NCBI RefSeq assembly: GCF_900019265.1
Contig: NZ_CYGX02000054.1
Location: forward strand, 1 to 54,311
Origin: Paraburkholderia ribeironis
GTDB lineage: Bacteria; Pseudomonadota; Gammaproteobacteria; Burkholderiales; Burkholderiaceae
DNA: 54,311 nt
Reading direction: 5' to 3'
Position numbers and translations under genes: made by a program. The notes under the pieces are model-generated. The model was not told the origin of the DNA and made no database searches. It saw only the letters and a program-made list of their open reading frames with translations. The stretch's first letter is position 1. Every line of letters starts with the position of its first letter. Positions 1-8,743 of this stretch are shown piece by piece.

Positions 1-15
1 CGCTCATTAAACGAC

Positions 16-94
16 AAAGCCCGGCGCGTGGCCAGGCTTTGAGGGGGACTTTGTCAGCAGTCTGAAGCGACGCCAAGGCGCCGCTTCTTCGTTT
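16..94. terminator. Hairpins at the window edge, possible terminator
   Basis: A strong stem pairs GAAGCG (64-69) with CGCTTC (82-87) and CGCC (71-74) with GGCG (77-80), followed by TTCGTTT on the plus strand. A second, weaker pairing is AAAGCC (16-21) with GGCTTT (35-40). The first fits an intrinsic terminator for a plus-strand gene lying left of the window, or a hairpin just past the transporter gene that ends at 134. The T tract is interrupted, so the call is tentative. Confidence 0.35.
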
Positions 95-133
95 CCGGTC
101 ACACCCGATCAGGCTACCGGAACACTGCAAGAC

Positions 134-1429
134 TCACTTCGCAGCGACAGCACCCGCCGCGCCCCAGCTCGGCTCGGGCATCTTGTCGCTGCTTTTGGCC
201 AGCAGCCAGACCACGGCGGCGGCGATCAGATCGAACACCGCCAGCATCACGAACAGCGGGCTATAACCGATCTGCGTGACCAGCACGCCGAACAATGCGG
301 TGAACGCCGCCGCGCCCAGATAGCCCGCCATGCCGCCCATGCCCGTCGCGGTGGCGACTTCGTTCTTGCCGAACATGTCGGACGTGATGGCGTACAACGC
401 GCCCGACAAGGTCTGGTGCGCAAACCCGCCGACGCACAGCAGCGCCACGGCCATATACGGACTCGCGACGAGGCCAACGCAGGCCGGTCCGATCATGAAC
501 AGCGCGCCGACCACGAACACCATCTTGCGCGACGTGAACAGCGAGACCTTCGCGTACTTATGAAACAGCGGGCTCAGATAACCGCCGAGCACGCAGCCGA
601 TGTCCGCGGCGAGAAACGGCATCCATGCGAACAGCGCGACTTCCTTCAGGTTCATGTGACGCTCGGTCATCATGTAGAGCGGAATCCATGCGTTGAAGGT
701 CTGCCAGGCCGGCTCGGAAAGAATCCGCGGAATACCGATCGCCCAGAAATCGCGGCTCACCAGCATCGCGCGCCAGTTGCGCCGGGGTGCGCCGGAGTCG
801 GTGTGCTTCGCTTCCTGGCCGCTCAGGATGTAGTCGCGCTCGGCGTCGCTCAGCAACCGCTGCTTGCGCGGATGCCTGTACAGCATCATCCACAGCAGGC
901 TCCAGACGACCCCAGCCACGCCGACGATCACGAAAGCCAGTTGCCACTGTCCGCGCAGCAGCGCCCAGACCACCAGCGGCGGGGCCAGCAGCGCGCCGAT
1001 CGACGAACCGATGTTGAACCAGCCGATCGCCACCGACCGCTCCTTGGCCGGAAACCATTCGCTCGTCGCCTTCACGCCAGCCGGAATGCCGGCCGCTTCG
1101 GCCAGACCGAGCAGGCCGCGGAAGAACGCGAGGCTGCGCCACCCGGTCGCCCATGCCGCCGCCGCGCACGCCAGCGACCACGCGAGCGCGAACGCCGCAA
1201 AGCCGAGCTTGGTGCCGACCGTATCGAGCACGAAGCCCGCGACCGGCTGCATGAACGCGTAGCACAACTGCCACGCGACGACCACGTGAGCGTACTGCTC
1301 GGTGGTGATGTGCAGATCCTTCATCAAGGTCGGCGCCGCGACCGACAACGTGTTGCGCGCGAGGTAGTTGATGATGAGTCCTGCCGCAACCAGACCGACC
1401 ATCCACCAGCGAATACCCTTGACCTTCAT
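134..1429 (-). CDS. MFS transporter, ACS family (hexuronate/aldarate type)
   Basis: A 431-residue major facilitator protein with about 12 hydrophobic segments. The N-terminus (MKVKGIRWWMVGLVAAGL, then NYLARNTLSVAAPTLMKDL) is typical of the anion:cation symporter family that includes ExuT, GudP and GarP, which import hexuronates or aldarates with protons. The reading frame stays open far upstream, but the start at 1429 is chosen because GAGGAGA stands about 8 bases before that ATG and the conserved family N-terminus begins there. It lies 29 bases downstream of the uronate dehydrogenase gene on the same strand, so the two are probably one operon and the substrate is probably galacturonate, glucuronate or a related sugar acid. 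The exact substrate cannot be read from sequence. Confidence 0.88.
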   Translation of the reverse strand: MKVKGIRWWMVGLVAAGLIINYLARNTLSVAAPTLMKDLHITTEQYAHVVVAWQLCYAFMQPVAGFVLDTVGTKLGFAAFALAWSLACAAAAWATGWRSLAFFRGLLGLAEAAGIPAGVKATSEWFPAKERSVAIGWFNIGSSIGALLAPPLVVWALLRGQWQLAFVIVGVAGVVWSLLWMMLYRHPRKQRLLSDAERDYILSGQEAKHTDSGAPRRNWRAMLVSRDFWAIGIPRILSEPAWQTFNAWIPLYMMTERHMNLKEVALFAWMPFLAADIGCVLGGYLSPLFHKYAKVSLFTSRKMVFVVGALFMIGPACVGLVASPYMAVALLCVGGFAHQTLSGALYAITSDMFGKNEVATATGMGGMAGYLGAAAFTALFGVLVTQIGYSPLFVMLAVFDLIAAAVVWLLAKSSDKMPEPSWGAAGAVAAK

Positions 1430-1458
1430 TGCTGCGTCTCCTCGTAATGCCGCGCGTG

Positions 1459-2295
1459 TCAGACCGCGCGTGCCGCGTTCGCGGACGAGCCATCCGGACC
1501 GTCGTCCTTGCGCGAATAATCGATACCGACAAAGCCGCCGCCCTGGAAGCGTTGGCCCAACGCATCCAGCGGATTGGGACGTGCCAGGATTTCCCCGGCG
1601 TAGTCTTCGGCGTTCTGGGTCGGCTGATAACCCAGACGCGCAGCGCCGCTGTTGTCCCACCAGCTGCGCGTATTGGCCGACACGCCCCAGATGGTCAGGA
1701 ATCCGATGTCCTGCGCTTGGACACAGCGGTCGAGGAAATGCATCAGGTCGCGATGGCCGAACCATGTACTCAGGTGGCGCGGCTCGGTCGGCCGTTCGAG
1801 GCAACTGCCGATGCGCACGCACACGCTTTCGATGCCGTGCTTGTCCCAGTACATTCTCGCCAGCGCTTCGCCCCACACCTTGCTCAGGCCGTAGAAACCG
1901 TCCGGGCGCAGCTCGCAGTCCAGACTGAGATGCTCGGTGACCGGATACATGCCGATCGCGTGATTCGAACTGGCGAACACCACGCGCCGCACGCCGTGCC
2001 GGCGCGCGCCTTCATACACTTCGACCAGCCCGCGCAGGTTGTTCTCGATGATTTCTGGCAGAGGACGCTCGACGCTCGTCCCCGCGAAGTGGATCAACAC
2101 GTCCACGCCTTCGAGCAACCGATCGACCACGGCCGGATCGCGCAGGTCGCCGTGCATCACGTCCTCACCTTCGACGAGTGGCGTCAGCGCTTTCGAGCCT
2201 GCCGCCGAACGCAATGGCGTGCCGCGTGCGATCAATGCGGCGCGTACGACGGAGCCGAGTTGGCCGCCGGCGCCACTCAGGGCAATCTTTTTCAT
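1459..2295 (-). CDS. udh: Uronate dehydrogenase (NAD-dependent, extended SDR)
   Basis: A 278-residue protein of the NAD-dependent epimerase/dehydratase superfamily. The start at 2295 gives MKKIALSGAGGQLG, with the Rossmann glycine motif GAGGQLG near residues 8-14; AAGGAA precedes it. FASSN near residue 110 and YGLSK (YxxxK) supply the catalytic Ser/Tyr/Lys set. Length and the motifs SSNHAIGMYP and CVRIGS agree with bacterial uronate dehydrogenases, which oxidise galacturonate or glucuronate to the aldaro-lactone, the first step of the oxidative uronate pathway. The longer open frame up to 2391 is not needed. The partner MFS gene follows 29 bases downstream. No aldarolactonase or dehydratase is in the window. 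Confidence 0.85.
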   Translation of the reverse strand: MKKIALSGAGGQLGSVVRAALIARGTPLRSAAGSKALTPLVEGEDVMHGDLRDPAVVDRLLEGVDVLIHFAGTSVERPLPEIIENNLRGLVEVYEGARRHGVRRVVFASSNHAIGMYPVTEHLSLDCELRPDGFYGLSKVWGEALARMYWDKHGIESVCVRIGSCLERPTEPRHLSTWFGHRDLMHFLDRCVQAQDIGFLTIWGVSANTRSWWDNSGAARLGYQPTQNAEDYAGEILARPNPLDALGQRFQGGGFVGIDYSRKDDGPDGSSANAARAV

Positions 2296-2884
2296 GGGGG
2301 TTCCTTTACTGCGTTCCTTTACTGCGCCGCATGGGCGATCGGGCTGGAGTACAGCTAGTGGTTGGGCAGTCGCGGCTGGCGCCTGCATCACTCACGGCAA
2401 GTTGTACGATAACGTACTATCAACGATGCCAAAAGTGATTTCAATTAGGCATTTACCCTTAGCCACACTACACTGAAGGAAACTTCTCCTTGGCAAACAA
2501 GCACATAGGTTGATCCTTTTTATGTGATGTCGTATGACTTGGAGCTCAAGTTTTTCGCGACGCTGCCGAGGGGCGCAGCAGGCAGGACGAGCCGCGCGAC
2601 GCAACGGCGCGCGGTGCAGCGCAATGCGCGCCGGTCGGCCGATTGCGTGATTGAAGCGCAGGGTGGGATGCACGGCGTGACGTGCGAGGTGCGAGGTGCG
2701 TGCACGGCGTGAACGACACCGCGTGTGAAGCGGCTTGCGGGACGCGCGTTCCAGAACGCGCGCAGCGCGACCTGGGCAAACGCGAGTACGACCGCCAGCA
2801 CGACCGCGAGTGCGGTTGGCCGGCACGACGATCATCACCAGCCCGAACCAACCAATGCCTCGCCGCACTCGCGGCCTCACTGCA
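2296..2884. other. Gene-poor stretch upstream of udh
   Basis: About 590 bases without a convincing gene. The left part, with the AT-rich stretch around 2400-2480, must carry the udh promoter. Minus-strand open frames at 2392-2916 and 2520-2801 show hydrophobic runs (GWFGLVMIVV in one, LAVVLAFAQVAL in the other). These would join into a small membrane protein if one frameshift were assumed, so this may be a decayed small gene. No start site or family supports it, and it is not called as a CDS. Confidence 0.4.
2402..2419. promoter_or_regulatory. Inverted repeat upstream of udh, candidate GntR-type operator
   Basis: TTGTACG-ATAA-CGTACTA: the arms GTACG (2404-2408) and CGTAC (2413-2417) are exact inverted repeats, and T2402/A2419 extends the TxGT...ACxA pattern used by FadR-subfamily GntR repressors that commonly control uronate genes. 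It lies about 107 bases upstream of the udh start. No GntR gene is nearby, so the regulator is unknown. Confidence 0.4.
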
Positions 2885-3706
2885 TCATGAACCAATGAAC
2901 TCCAGCAGGTCGGCATTCACCTTGTCGGCCTCGACGGTGCACATGCCGTGCTGGCCGCCCGGATAGACCTTGAGCGTCGCGTTCTTCACGATCTTCGCGG
3001 TCTGCCGGCCCGACGCTTCGATCGGCACGATCTGGTCATCGTCGCCGTGCAACACCAGGGTCGGCACGTCGATCTTCTTCAGATCCCCGGTATAGTCGAC
3101 CTCGGAAAACTGCTTGATGCAGTCGTACAGCCCTTTGATCGAACCGGCCATGCCCTGCGCCCAGAACGAATCAATCACGCCTTGCGACACCTTCGCGTTC
3201 GGCCGGTTGTAGCCGTAAAACGGCATCGCCAGGTCTTTGAAAAACTGCGAACGATCGTCGACCACGCCCTTGCGGATACCGTCGAACACGTCGATCGGCG
3301 TACCGTTCGAATTGTCGGCGGTCTTCAGCATCAGCGGCGGCACCGCGCCAATCAGCACCGCCTTCGCGACGCGTTGCGTGCCATGCCGGCCGATGTAGTG
3401 CGCGACTTCCCCGCCGCCAGTCGAATGACCGACCAGCGTCGCGTCCTTCAGGTCGAGATGTTCGATCAGCGCGGCCAGATCGTCGGCGTAGGTATCCATG
3501 TCGTTGCCGTCCCACGGCTGCTCCGAGCGGCCATGACCGCGACGGTCGTGCGCAATCACGCGAAAGCCCTTGCTGCCGAGAAACAGCATCTGCGCATCCC
3601 ATGCATCCGCGGACAACGGCCAGCCGTGCGAAAACACGACCGGGCGGCCCTTGCCCCAGTCCTTGTAGAAGATTGCGGTACCGTCTTTCGCCTTGATCGT
3701 GCTCAT
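2885..3706 (-). CDS. Alpha/beta hydrolase, non-heme chloroperoxidase-like
   Basis: A 273-residue alpha/beta hydrolase of the cofactor-free haloperoxidase/arylesterase group. Starting at 3706 (AAGGAG about 8 bases upstream) the protein opens MSTIKAKDGTAIFYKDWGKG, the usual family start. The nucleophile is Ser95 in GHSTGG, the acid lies in HGDDDQIVP (residues 220-228) and the base is His253 in GGQHG. SHGWPLSADAWDAQM (oxyanion-hole region) and DRRGHGRS are family signatures, and the length is normal. Such enzymes hydrolyse esters or lactones and can form peracids; the natural substrate is unknown. It stands alone, 178 bases before the next minus-strand motif of any kind, with no operon partner. 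Confidence 0.88.
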   Translation of the reverse strand: MSTIKAKDGTAIFYKDWGKGRPVVFSHGWPLSADAWDAQMLFLGSKGFRVIAHDRRGHGRSEQPWDGNDMDTYADDLAALIEHLDLKDATLVGHSTGGGEVAHYIGRHGTQRVAKAVLIGAVPPLMLKTADNSNGTPIDVFDGIRKGVVDDRSQFFKDLAMPFYGYNRPNAKVSQGVIDSFWAQGMAGSIKGLYDCIKQFSEVDYTGDLKKIDVPTLVLHGDDDQIVPIEASGRQTAKIVKNATLKVYPGGQHGMCTVEADKVNADLLEFIGS

Positions 3707-4116
3707 CTGCTCACTCCTTCTGAATGAAGTCTGCCGCTGCCGGCAGGTGGACGAAGCTTGTCTGCGGTCGAACCGTTCGCGCGGCATAGCGCAGAACGTC
3801 CATTGAGGCACGGCCTGCACTGCACCACATCTGCATGACGGAGTCGCGAAGTGTCTCGCGGTTCGCGCACGGGCGCACCGCAATGACTATTCGAAACGAT
3901 TAACGGGAACAACTGACTGGATGGCTACGCGGCACGCGTATGGGTCAAGCATGCGATCGCTCGACGACGCTGCCGGTTGGCTGCTTGCATCGTAGAGGCA
4001 AACCCATCGGTTGGCTAGCCGGTGCAAGCTTGGAAGTCGGTTCGGATCGGCTTGTTGTCGGTTGATGACGAACGCAAGCGCGATGCGTGATTGGCTGCAC
4101 GCGCACGGCACCTCGG
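3707..4116. other. Intergenic stretch without recognised gene
   Basis: About 410 bases between the hydrolase start and the IclR-type regulator stop. Open frames here are extensions or shadows of the flanking genes. The part next to 3706 should hold the hydrolase promoter, but no clear -35/-10 pair stands out. Confidence 0.5.
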
Positions 4117-4869
4117 CTAGTCCAGCTGCTCCTGCTGCGCCTCTGCTTCGATCGCCTGCTTCACACGCAGCAGCTGCGCGGCGTGCGCATGCTGATCTTT
4201 CTGGATGCGCTCGGTCGGCCCGACCACCGACAGCCCGTAGAGATTGCCGCCGATCGTCACCGCCACCGCGATCGCCGACAATTCCGGCGCGCTTTCGCCG
4301 AGATTGGCGCACCAGCCCTGCTTGCGGGCCGCGGCCGCTTGCGCGACGAGCGTGGGCAGATCGGCCACCGTCGCGGCGGTAAAGCGCTCGAACGACAGTT
4401 GCGCGCCGAGCGCCTGCTGTTCGGCCGCATCCAGCTCGCCGAAAATCGCCTTGCCAATCGAGTTCGCATGCAAGGGCCGCAATTCGCCTGGGGCACGCGT
4501 GTAGCGAATCGCCTTGCTCGATTCCACCACGTCGAGATACACCACGGCGGTACCCTGAATCTTGCCGAGCACCGCGGTCTCGCCGCTCGCATCGCGCAAC
4601 TGGACCAGCCGTGGATGCACCATTTCGACCACCGGATCCACCGCGTTGATCGCGCTGGCGAGCATCTGCAAGCGCCGCGTCGGATAGTAGCCGCCGCGCC
4701 TCCTGACCTCGACCAGATAGCCGCGGCTCACGAGCGTGCGAGCCAGCGCGAGGCAACTCGACACCGGCACGTTCAGCAAACGCGCAAGTTCGGTGAGCGG
4801 CAGCGGCCGTTGCTCGGCAGCGAACAATTCGAACAGGTCTAGCGTGCGGGCAACGAGTTTGACATCCAT
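4117..4869 (-). CDS. IclR-family transcriptional regulator
   Basis: A 250-residue regulator. Residues about 1-60 form the winged helix-turn-helix (LVARTLDLFELFAAEQRPLP, then LTELARLLNVPVSSCLALARTL), and residues about 75-245 form the IclR effector domain, with the signatures GTAVVYLDVVES, ANSIGKAIF and GESAPELSAIAVAV. The start at 4869 (MDVKLVARTL) matches the family; the open frame upstream is spurious. It is the last gene of a minus-strand set, 17 bases after the acyl-CoA dehydrogenase stop and without a strong ribosome binding site of its own, which suggests translational coupling. It probably controls the CoA-transferase/transporter/dehydrogenase genes in response to their substrate. Confidence 0.87.
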   Translation of the reverse strand: MDVKLVARTLDLFELFAAEQRPLPLTELARLLNVPVSSCLALARTLVSRGYLVEVRRRGGYYPTRRLQMLASAINAVDPVVEMVHPRLVQLRDASGETAVLGKIQGTAVVYLDVVESSKAIRYTRAPGELRPLHANSIGKAIFGELDAAEQQALGAQLSFERFTAATVADLPTLVAQAAAARKQGWCANLGESAPELSAIAVAVTIGGNLYGLSVVGPTERIQKDQHAHAAQLLRVKQAIEAEAQQEQLD

Positions 4870-4886
4870 GGCGGTCGGCGGAAAGC

Positions 4887-6053
4887 TCAGTACGACTTCG
4901 GCAGGCCCAGTACTTTCTCCGCGATGAAACACAGGATCATCTGCGGACTCACGGGCGCGAGCCTCGGAATCATACACTCCCGCAGATAACGCTCGACGTG
5001 ATATTCCTTCGCATAGCCCATCCCGCCGAGCGTGGCGATCGCAGTCTGGCACGACTGGAACGCGGCTTCGGCGGCGAGGTATTTGGCCGCGTTGGCTTCG
5101 GCGCCGCAGGGCTCGCCCGCGTCGTACAGCGAGGCCGCTTTGAACACCATCAGGTTGGCCGCTTCGAGTTGCATCCACGCCTGCGCGAGCGGATGCTGGA
5201 TCGCCTGGTTCTGGCCGATGGGCCGGCCGAATACGACGCGCTCCTTCGCGTATTGCGTCGCGCGGCGCAGCGCCGCCTGGCCGAGACCGACCGCTTCGGC
5301 GGCGATCAGGATCCGCTCCGGGTTCAGGCCGTGCAGCAGATAACGAAATCCCGCGCCCTCATCGCCGATGCGATCCTCGAGCGGCACGCGCAGATTGTCG
5401 ATGAACAGCATGTTCGAATCGACCGCCTTGCGGCCCATCTTGTCGATCTCGCGCACTTCCACGCGCTCGCGATCGAGGTCGGTATAGAACAGCGTGAGGC
5501 CATCGGTCGGTTTGGCGCACTGGTCGAGCGGCGTGGTGCGCGCAATGATCAGCATGCGGTTCGCGACCTGCGCGGTCGAGATCCAGATCTTGCGGCCGCT
5601 CAGCACGTAGTGATCGCCGTCGCGCACGGCCTGGGTTTTCAGATGCGTGGTGTCGAGGCCGGCATCCGGCTCGGTCACCGCGAAGCAGGCCTTGTCGCGG
5701 CCCGCGATCAGCGGCGGCAAGAAGCGCTGCTTCTGCGCTTCGCTGCCGAACACCTGCACCGGGTTCAGACCGAAGATATTCATATGCACCGCCGAGGCGC
5801 CCGACAGACCCGCGCCCGAGCCGCTGATCGTGCGCATCATCAGCGCGGCTTCGGTCATGCCGAGGCCCGCGCCGCCATAATCCGCCGACATCGCGATGCC
5901 GAGCCAGCCCGCGTCGGCCAGCTCGCGATGGAAGTCGTGCGGAAAGCCGCCTTCGCGATCGCGCGTGAGCCAGTACTCGTCGTCGTATTTCTGGCAGAGC
6001 TTTTCGATCGCCGCCTGGATCGACTGCTGGTCTTCTGTGAGTTCGAAATTCAT
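4887..6053 (-). CDS. Acyl-CoA dehydrogenase
   Basis: A 388-residue FAD-dependent acyl-CoA dehydrogenase, full length for the family. Visible signatures are the N-terminal helical domain, CFAVTEPDAGLDTTHLKT with KIWISTAQVANRML (FAD/substrate region) and GGMGYAKEYHVERYLREC near the C-terminus. The canonical catalytic Glu in the C-terminal YEGT-type motif is replaced by RLAPVSPQM, a subfamily variant in which the base must lie elsewhere. It oxidises an acyl-CoA thioester and passes electrons to ETF. In the operon it follows the transporter and CoA-transferase genes, suggesting a route of import, CoA activation and alpha,beta-dehydrogenation of a carboxylic acid. The acyl chain is not predictable. 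Confidence 0.9.
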   Translation of the reverse strand: MNFELTEDQQSIQAAIEKLCQKYDDEYWLTRDREGGFPHDFHRELADAGWLGIAMSADYGGAGLGMTEAALMMRTISGSGAGLSGASAVHMNIFGLNPVQVFGSEAQKQRFLPPLIAGRDKACFAVTEPDAGLDTTHLKTQAVRDGDHYVLSGRKIWISTAQVANRMLIIARTTPLDQCAKPTDGLTLFYTDLDRERVEVREIDKMGRKAVDSNMLFIDNLRVPLEDRIGDEGAGFRYLLHGLNPERILIAAEAVGLGQAALRRATQYAKERVVFGRPIGQNQAIQHPLAQAWMQLEAANLMVFKAASLYDAGEPCGAEANAAKYLAAEAAFQSCQTAIATLGGMGYAKEYHVERYLRECMIPRLAPVSPQMILCFIAEKVLGLPKSY

Positions 6054-6116
6054 GTCAACGTCCTGTGTAGTACGCGCGCTTCACCACGCGCCCAAAACAA
6101 CGTCCAAAGCGCACGC

Positions 6117-7418
6117 TCAAAGCGGAAACACGCCGACCAGCACCGCGGTGAACACCATGATGACGGTGGCGGCGAAAAGAAACGGAATCGTGAACTTCTG
6201 ATGCTCCGCGAGTTCGACGCCAGTCAGACCGACGATCAGAAACGTCGCCGGCGTCAATGGACTGACCGGAAAACCGGTCGTCATCTGTCCGAGCAGCGCT
6301 GCCTGCGCCATCTGGATCGGCGGCACGCCGAGCAGCTTGCCGCTCTCGGCGAGAACCGGCAGGATGCCGAAATAAAAAGAATCGGGATCGAACAGCAGAC
6401 TGAGCGGCATCGACACGAGCCCGAGCACGAGCGGCATATGGCGCGCATGCTCGACCGGCACGTGCTGCACCAGCAGCTGCGCCATCGCGGTGAGCATGCC
6501 GGTACCGGACATGATGCCGGTGAACGCGCCGGCCGCGAGCAGCACGCTCGCCATCATCAACGCCGCCCTGGCGTGCGCGTCGATGCGCTCGCGCTGCTGC
6601 CGCACGTCCGGATAGTTGATGATCAACGCCGCGACCGTGCCGATCATGAACATCACCATCGGATCGACCATGCCCGACACCAGCGTGACCAGTACGATCA
6701 GTGTCAGCGCCAGGTTGATCCAGAAGCGGCCGGGGCGCCGCAAGACCTGCTCCTGCGGCGTCAACTCGCGCGGCGTCACCGCCACAGCCACGGCGCTCGC
6801 GCGATCGAGGCCGAGCCGCTGTTCCTCGCGCTTACCGAGCATGTACGCGGTGCCGAACACGAAGATCAGCCCGACGATCTGCGCCGAGATCATCGGATAG
6901 AAAATCGCCGTGCCGGGGATATGCAACGCGGCCGACGCGCGCAACATCGGTCCCACCCAAGGCAGAAAATTCACGCCCGCCGCCATCGATGTGACGCACG
7001 CGAGAATCCGCTTGTCGATGCCGAGCCGCGTGTACAGCGGCAGCATCGCCGGCAGCGTCACCAGAAACGTGACCGCGCCGGAACCATCGAGGTGGATCAG
7101 CAGCGCGAGCAGCGCCGAGCCCATCACGATCCGCGTCGGATGACAGCCGACCACGCGCAGCACGCCGTTGATGATCGGATCGAGCATGCCCGCATCGGTC
7201 AGGATACCGAAGAATAGAATCGCGAATACGAACATGCCGGCCACCGGCCCGATGTTCTGCACGCCGTGCACGACGTACTTGCCCGTCGTCAGCCCGAAGC
7301 CGGCAAGCAGCGCCGCGACGATCGGCACGACGATCAACGCGACGAGCGGCGACAGGCGCTTCGTGATGATCAACCCGAATAGCGCGACGATCGCGACTGT
7401 ACCAATCAGCGCGAGCAT
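6117..7418 (-). CDS. CitMHS-family citrate/carboxylate transporter
   Basis: A 433-residue polytopic inner-membrane protein with about 12 hydrophobic segments. The N-terminus (MLALIGTVAIVALFGLIITK), FAILFFGILTDAGMLDPI, HLDGSGAVTFLV, NFLPWVGPMLRAS and DPDSFYFGILPVLAE are characteristic of the CitMHS family, whose studied members import metal-complexed citrate with protons. AAGGAG stands 7 bases before the ATG. It sits between the CoA-transferase and acyl-CoA dehydrogenase genes, so the substrate here may be another di- or tricarboxylate that is then activated with CoA. Confidence 0.87.
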   Translation of the reverse strand: MLALIGTVAIVALFGLIITKRLSPLVALIVVPIVAALLAGFGLTTGKYVVHGVQNIGPVAGMFVFAILFFGILTDAGMLDPIINGVLRVVGCHPTRIVMGSALLALLIHLDGSGAVTFLVTLPAMLPLYTRLGIDKRILACVTSMAAGVNFLPWVGPMLRASAALHIPGTAIFYPMISAQIVGLIFVFGTAYMLGKREEQRLGLDRASAVAVAVTPRELTPQEQVLRRPGRFWINLALTLIVLVTLVSGMVDPMVMFMIGTVAALIINYPDVRQQRERIDAHARAALMMASVLLAAGAFTGIMSGTGMLTAMAQLLVQHVPVEHARHMPLVLGLVSMPLSLLFDPDSFYFGILPVLAESGKLLGVPPIQMAQAALLGQMTTGFPVSPLTPATFLIVGLTGVELAEHQKFTIPFLFAATVIMVFTAVLVGVFPL

Positions 7419-7597
7419 CGGACGACTCCTTGCATGCTGGACAACCGGTCGTTACCGGCCGGTCCAAAAGCCAACGGCGAGCGCCGTCCTGCGCAATTCG
7501 TGCACATGCTGTCTCCTTGGCGGCACGCAGCCGCGCGTTGTCGTGTAGTTGTTCCGACGGGGACGAGCGCGGTGAAGCGCCCGATAAAGCGGAACCG

Positions 7598-8743
7598 TCA
7601 GCCGTCCGCCTGCGGCGTGCCGAACACCTGCGCGGCGTGCTCGTTGAGCGCCGGCGGTGTGCTGCGATAGGTGGCGGGCGTGCGGCTCAGCTTGATCGGT
7701 GACGCGATGCCGCGGTAGGCGCCCATCTCGACCCGCATCGCGCGATGCGCCGTATGCGGATGCTCGAGCGCTGCGCCGAGCCCCAGCACCGGCGCGCACG
7801 GCACACCGCGCCGGATCAGCGTATCGGCGAGCAGTTCGCCTTGCCACGACGCGAAGCGCGTCTCCAGCTCGGCGCGCAATTCGCGGCGATGCGCGCTACG
7901 TGCCTTGTTGCTGGCAAAGCGCGGATCGTCGGGCAAAGATGGAGCATCGATCACCGCGCACAGCGTCGCGAACTGCGTGTTGTTGCCCACCGCCAGAAAA
8001 ATATCGACGCTGCCGGTATGGAACATGTCGTACGGCGTGATGTTCGGATGCGCGTTGCCGCTGCGTTGCGGCTCGTTGCCCGAGGAGAACCAGTTCGGCG
8101 TATGCGGATGCAGGATCGACAACGCGCTGTCGAACAGCGTCGATTCGACGAACTGGCCGCGGTCGCTCGTCTCGCGCTCGCGCAGCGCCATCAGAATGCC
8201 GAGCGCCGCGTTCAACCCCGTAACCAGATCGACGATCGGCACGCCGATGCGCAACGGCGCGCCGCCCGCTTCGCCGTTCACGCTCATCAAACCCGTCAGC
8301 GCTTGCACCGCCGCGTCGTAGCCGGGCAACGCGCCGAGCGGGCCATCCGCGCCAAAGCCGGACACGCGGCAATGCACGAGCCTTGGAAAGCGCGCTTGCA
8401 GCGTGTCATAGCCGAGCCCCCAGCGCTCCAGCGTGCCGATCTTGAAGTTTTCGACCAGCACGTCCGCGCTGTCGAGCAGGCCCAGCAGCTTCGCCCTGTC
8501 ACTCTCCTGGCTCAGATCGAGCGCCACGCCAAGCTTGTTGCGGTTCACGCCGATGAAATACGAGGCCGTGTCGCCGTCGAACGGCGGGCCCCAGGTGCGG
8601 GTTTCGTCGCCGTTGGGCGGCTCGACCTTGATCACGTGCGCGCCGTGGTCGGCGAGGATTTGCGTGCAATACGGACCGCCCAGCACGCGTGACAGATCGA
8701 CGATGCGAAGGCCCGCGAGCGAACCCGGCGTGAGATTGAGCAA
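7598..8743 (-). CDS. CaiB/BaiF (class III) CoA-transferase
   Basis: A 381-residue class III CoA-transferase. The frame is open to 8815, but the start is taken as TTG at 8743 because AGGAGA lies 6 bases before it and the family N-terminus (LAGLRIVDLSRVLGGPYCTQ) begins a few residues later. Other signatures are HVIKVEPPNGDETR, FIGVNRNKLGVALDL and VLVENFKIGTLERWG, with the catalytic aspartate in GVPIVDLVTG (Asp173). Such enzymes move CoA between carboxylic acids, often from succinyl-CoA. It is the first gene of the minus-strand set that continues with the CitMHS transporter, acyl-CoA dehydrogenase and IclR regulator. Confidence 0.87.
   Translation of the reverse strand: MLNLTPGSLAGLRIVDLSRVLGGPYCTQILADHGAHVIKVEPPNGDETRTWGPPFDGDTASYFIGVNRNKLGVALDLSQESDRAKLLGLLDSADVLVENFKIGTLERWGLGYDTLQARFPRLVHCRVSGFGADGPLGALPGYDAAVQALTGLMSVNGEAGGAPLRIGVPIVDLVTGLNAALGILMALRERETSDRGQFVESTLFDSALSILHPHTPNWFSSGNEPQRSGNAHPNITPYDMFHTGSVDIFLAVGNNTQFATLCAVIDAPSLPDDPRFASNKARSAHRRELRAELETRFASWQGELLADTLIRRGVPCAPVLGLGAALEHPHTAHRAMRVEMGAYRGIASPIKLSRTPATYRSTPPALNEHAAQVFGTPQADG

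Noticed and set aside
2392..2916. A 174-residue minus-strand frame between the hydrolase and udh genes
   Set aside because: Hydrophobic stretches occur in two different frames, so a single gene would need a frameshift. There is no family likeness and no ribosome binding site; noted only as a possibly decayed gene.
4998..7217. A 739-residue plus-strand open frame
   Set aside because: It is antisense to the acyl-CoA dehydrogenase and CitMHS genes, is full of Arg/His/Gln as expected from the reverse complement of GC-rich codons, and has no family features.
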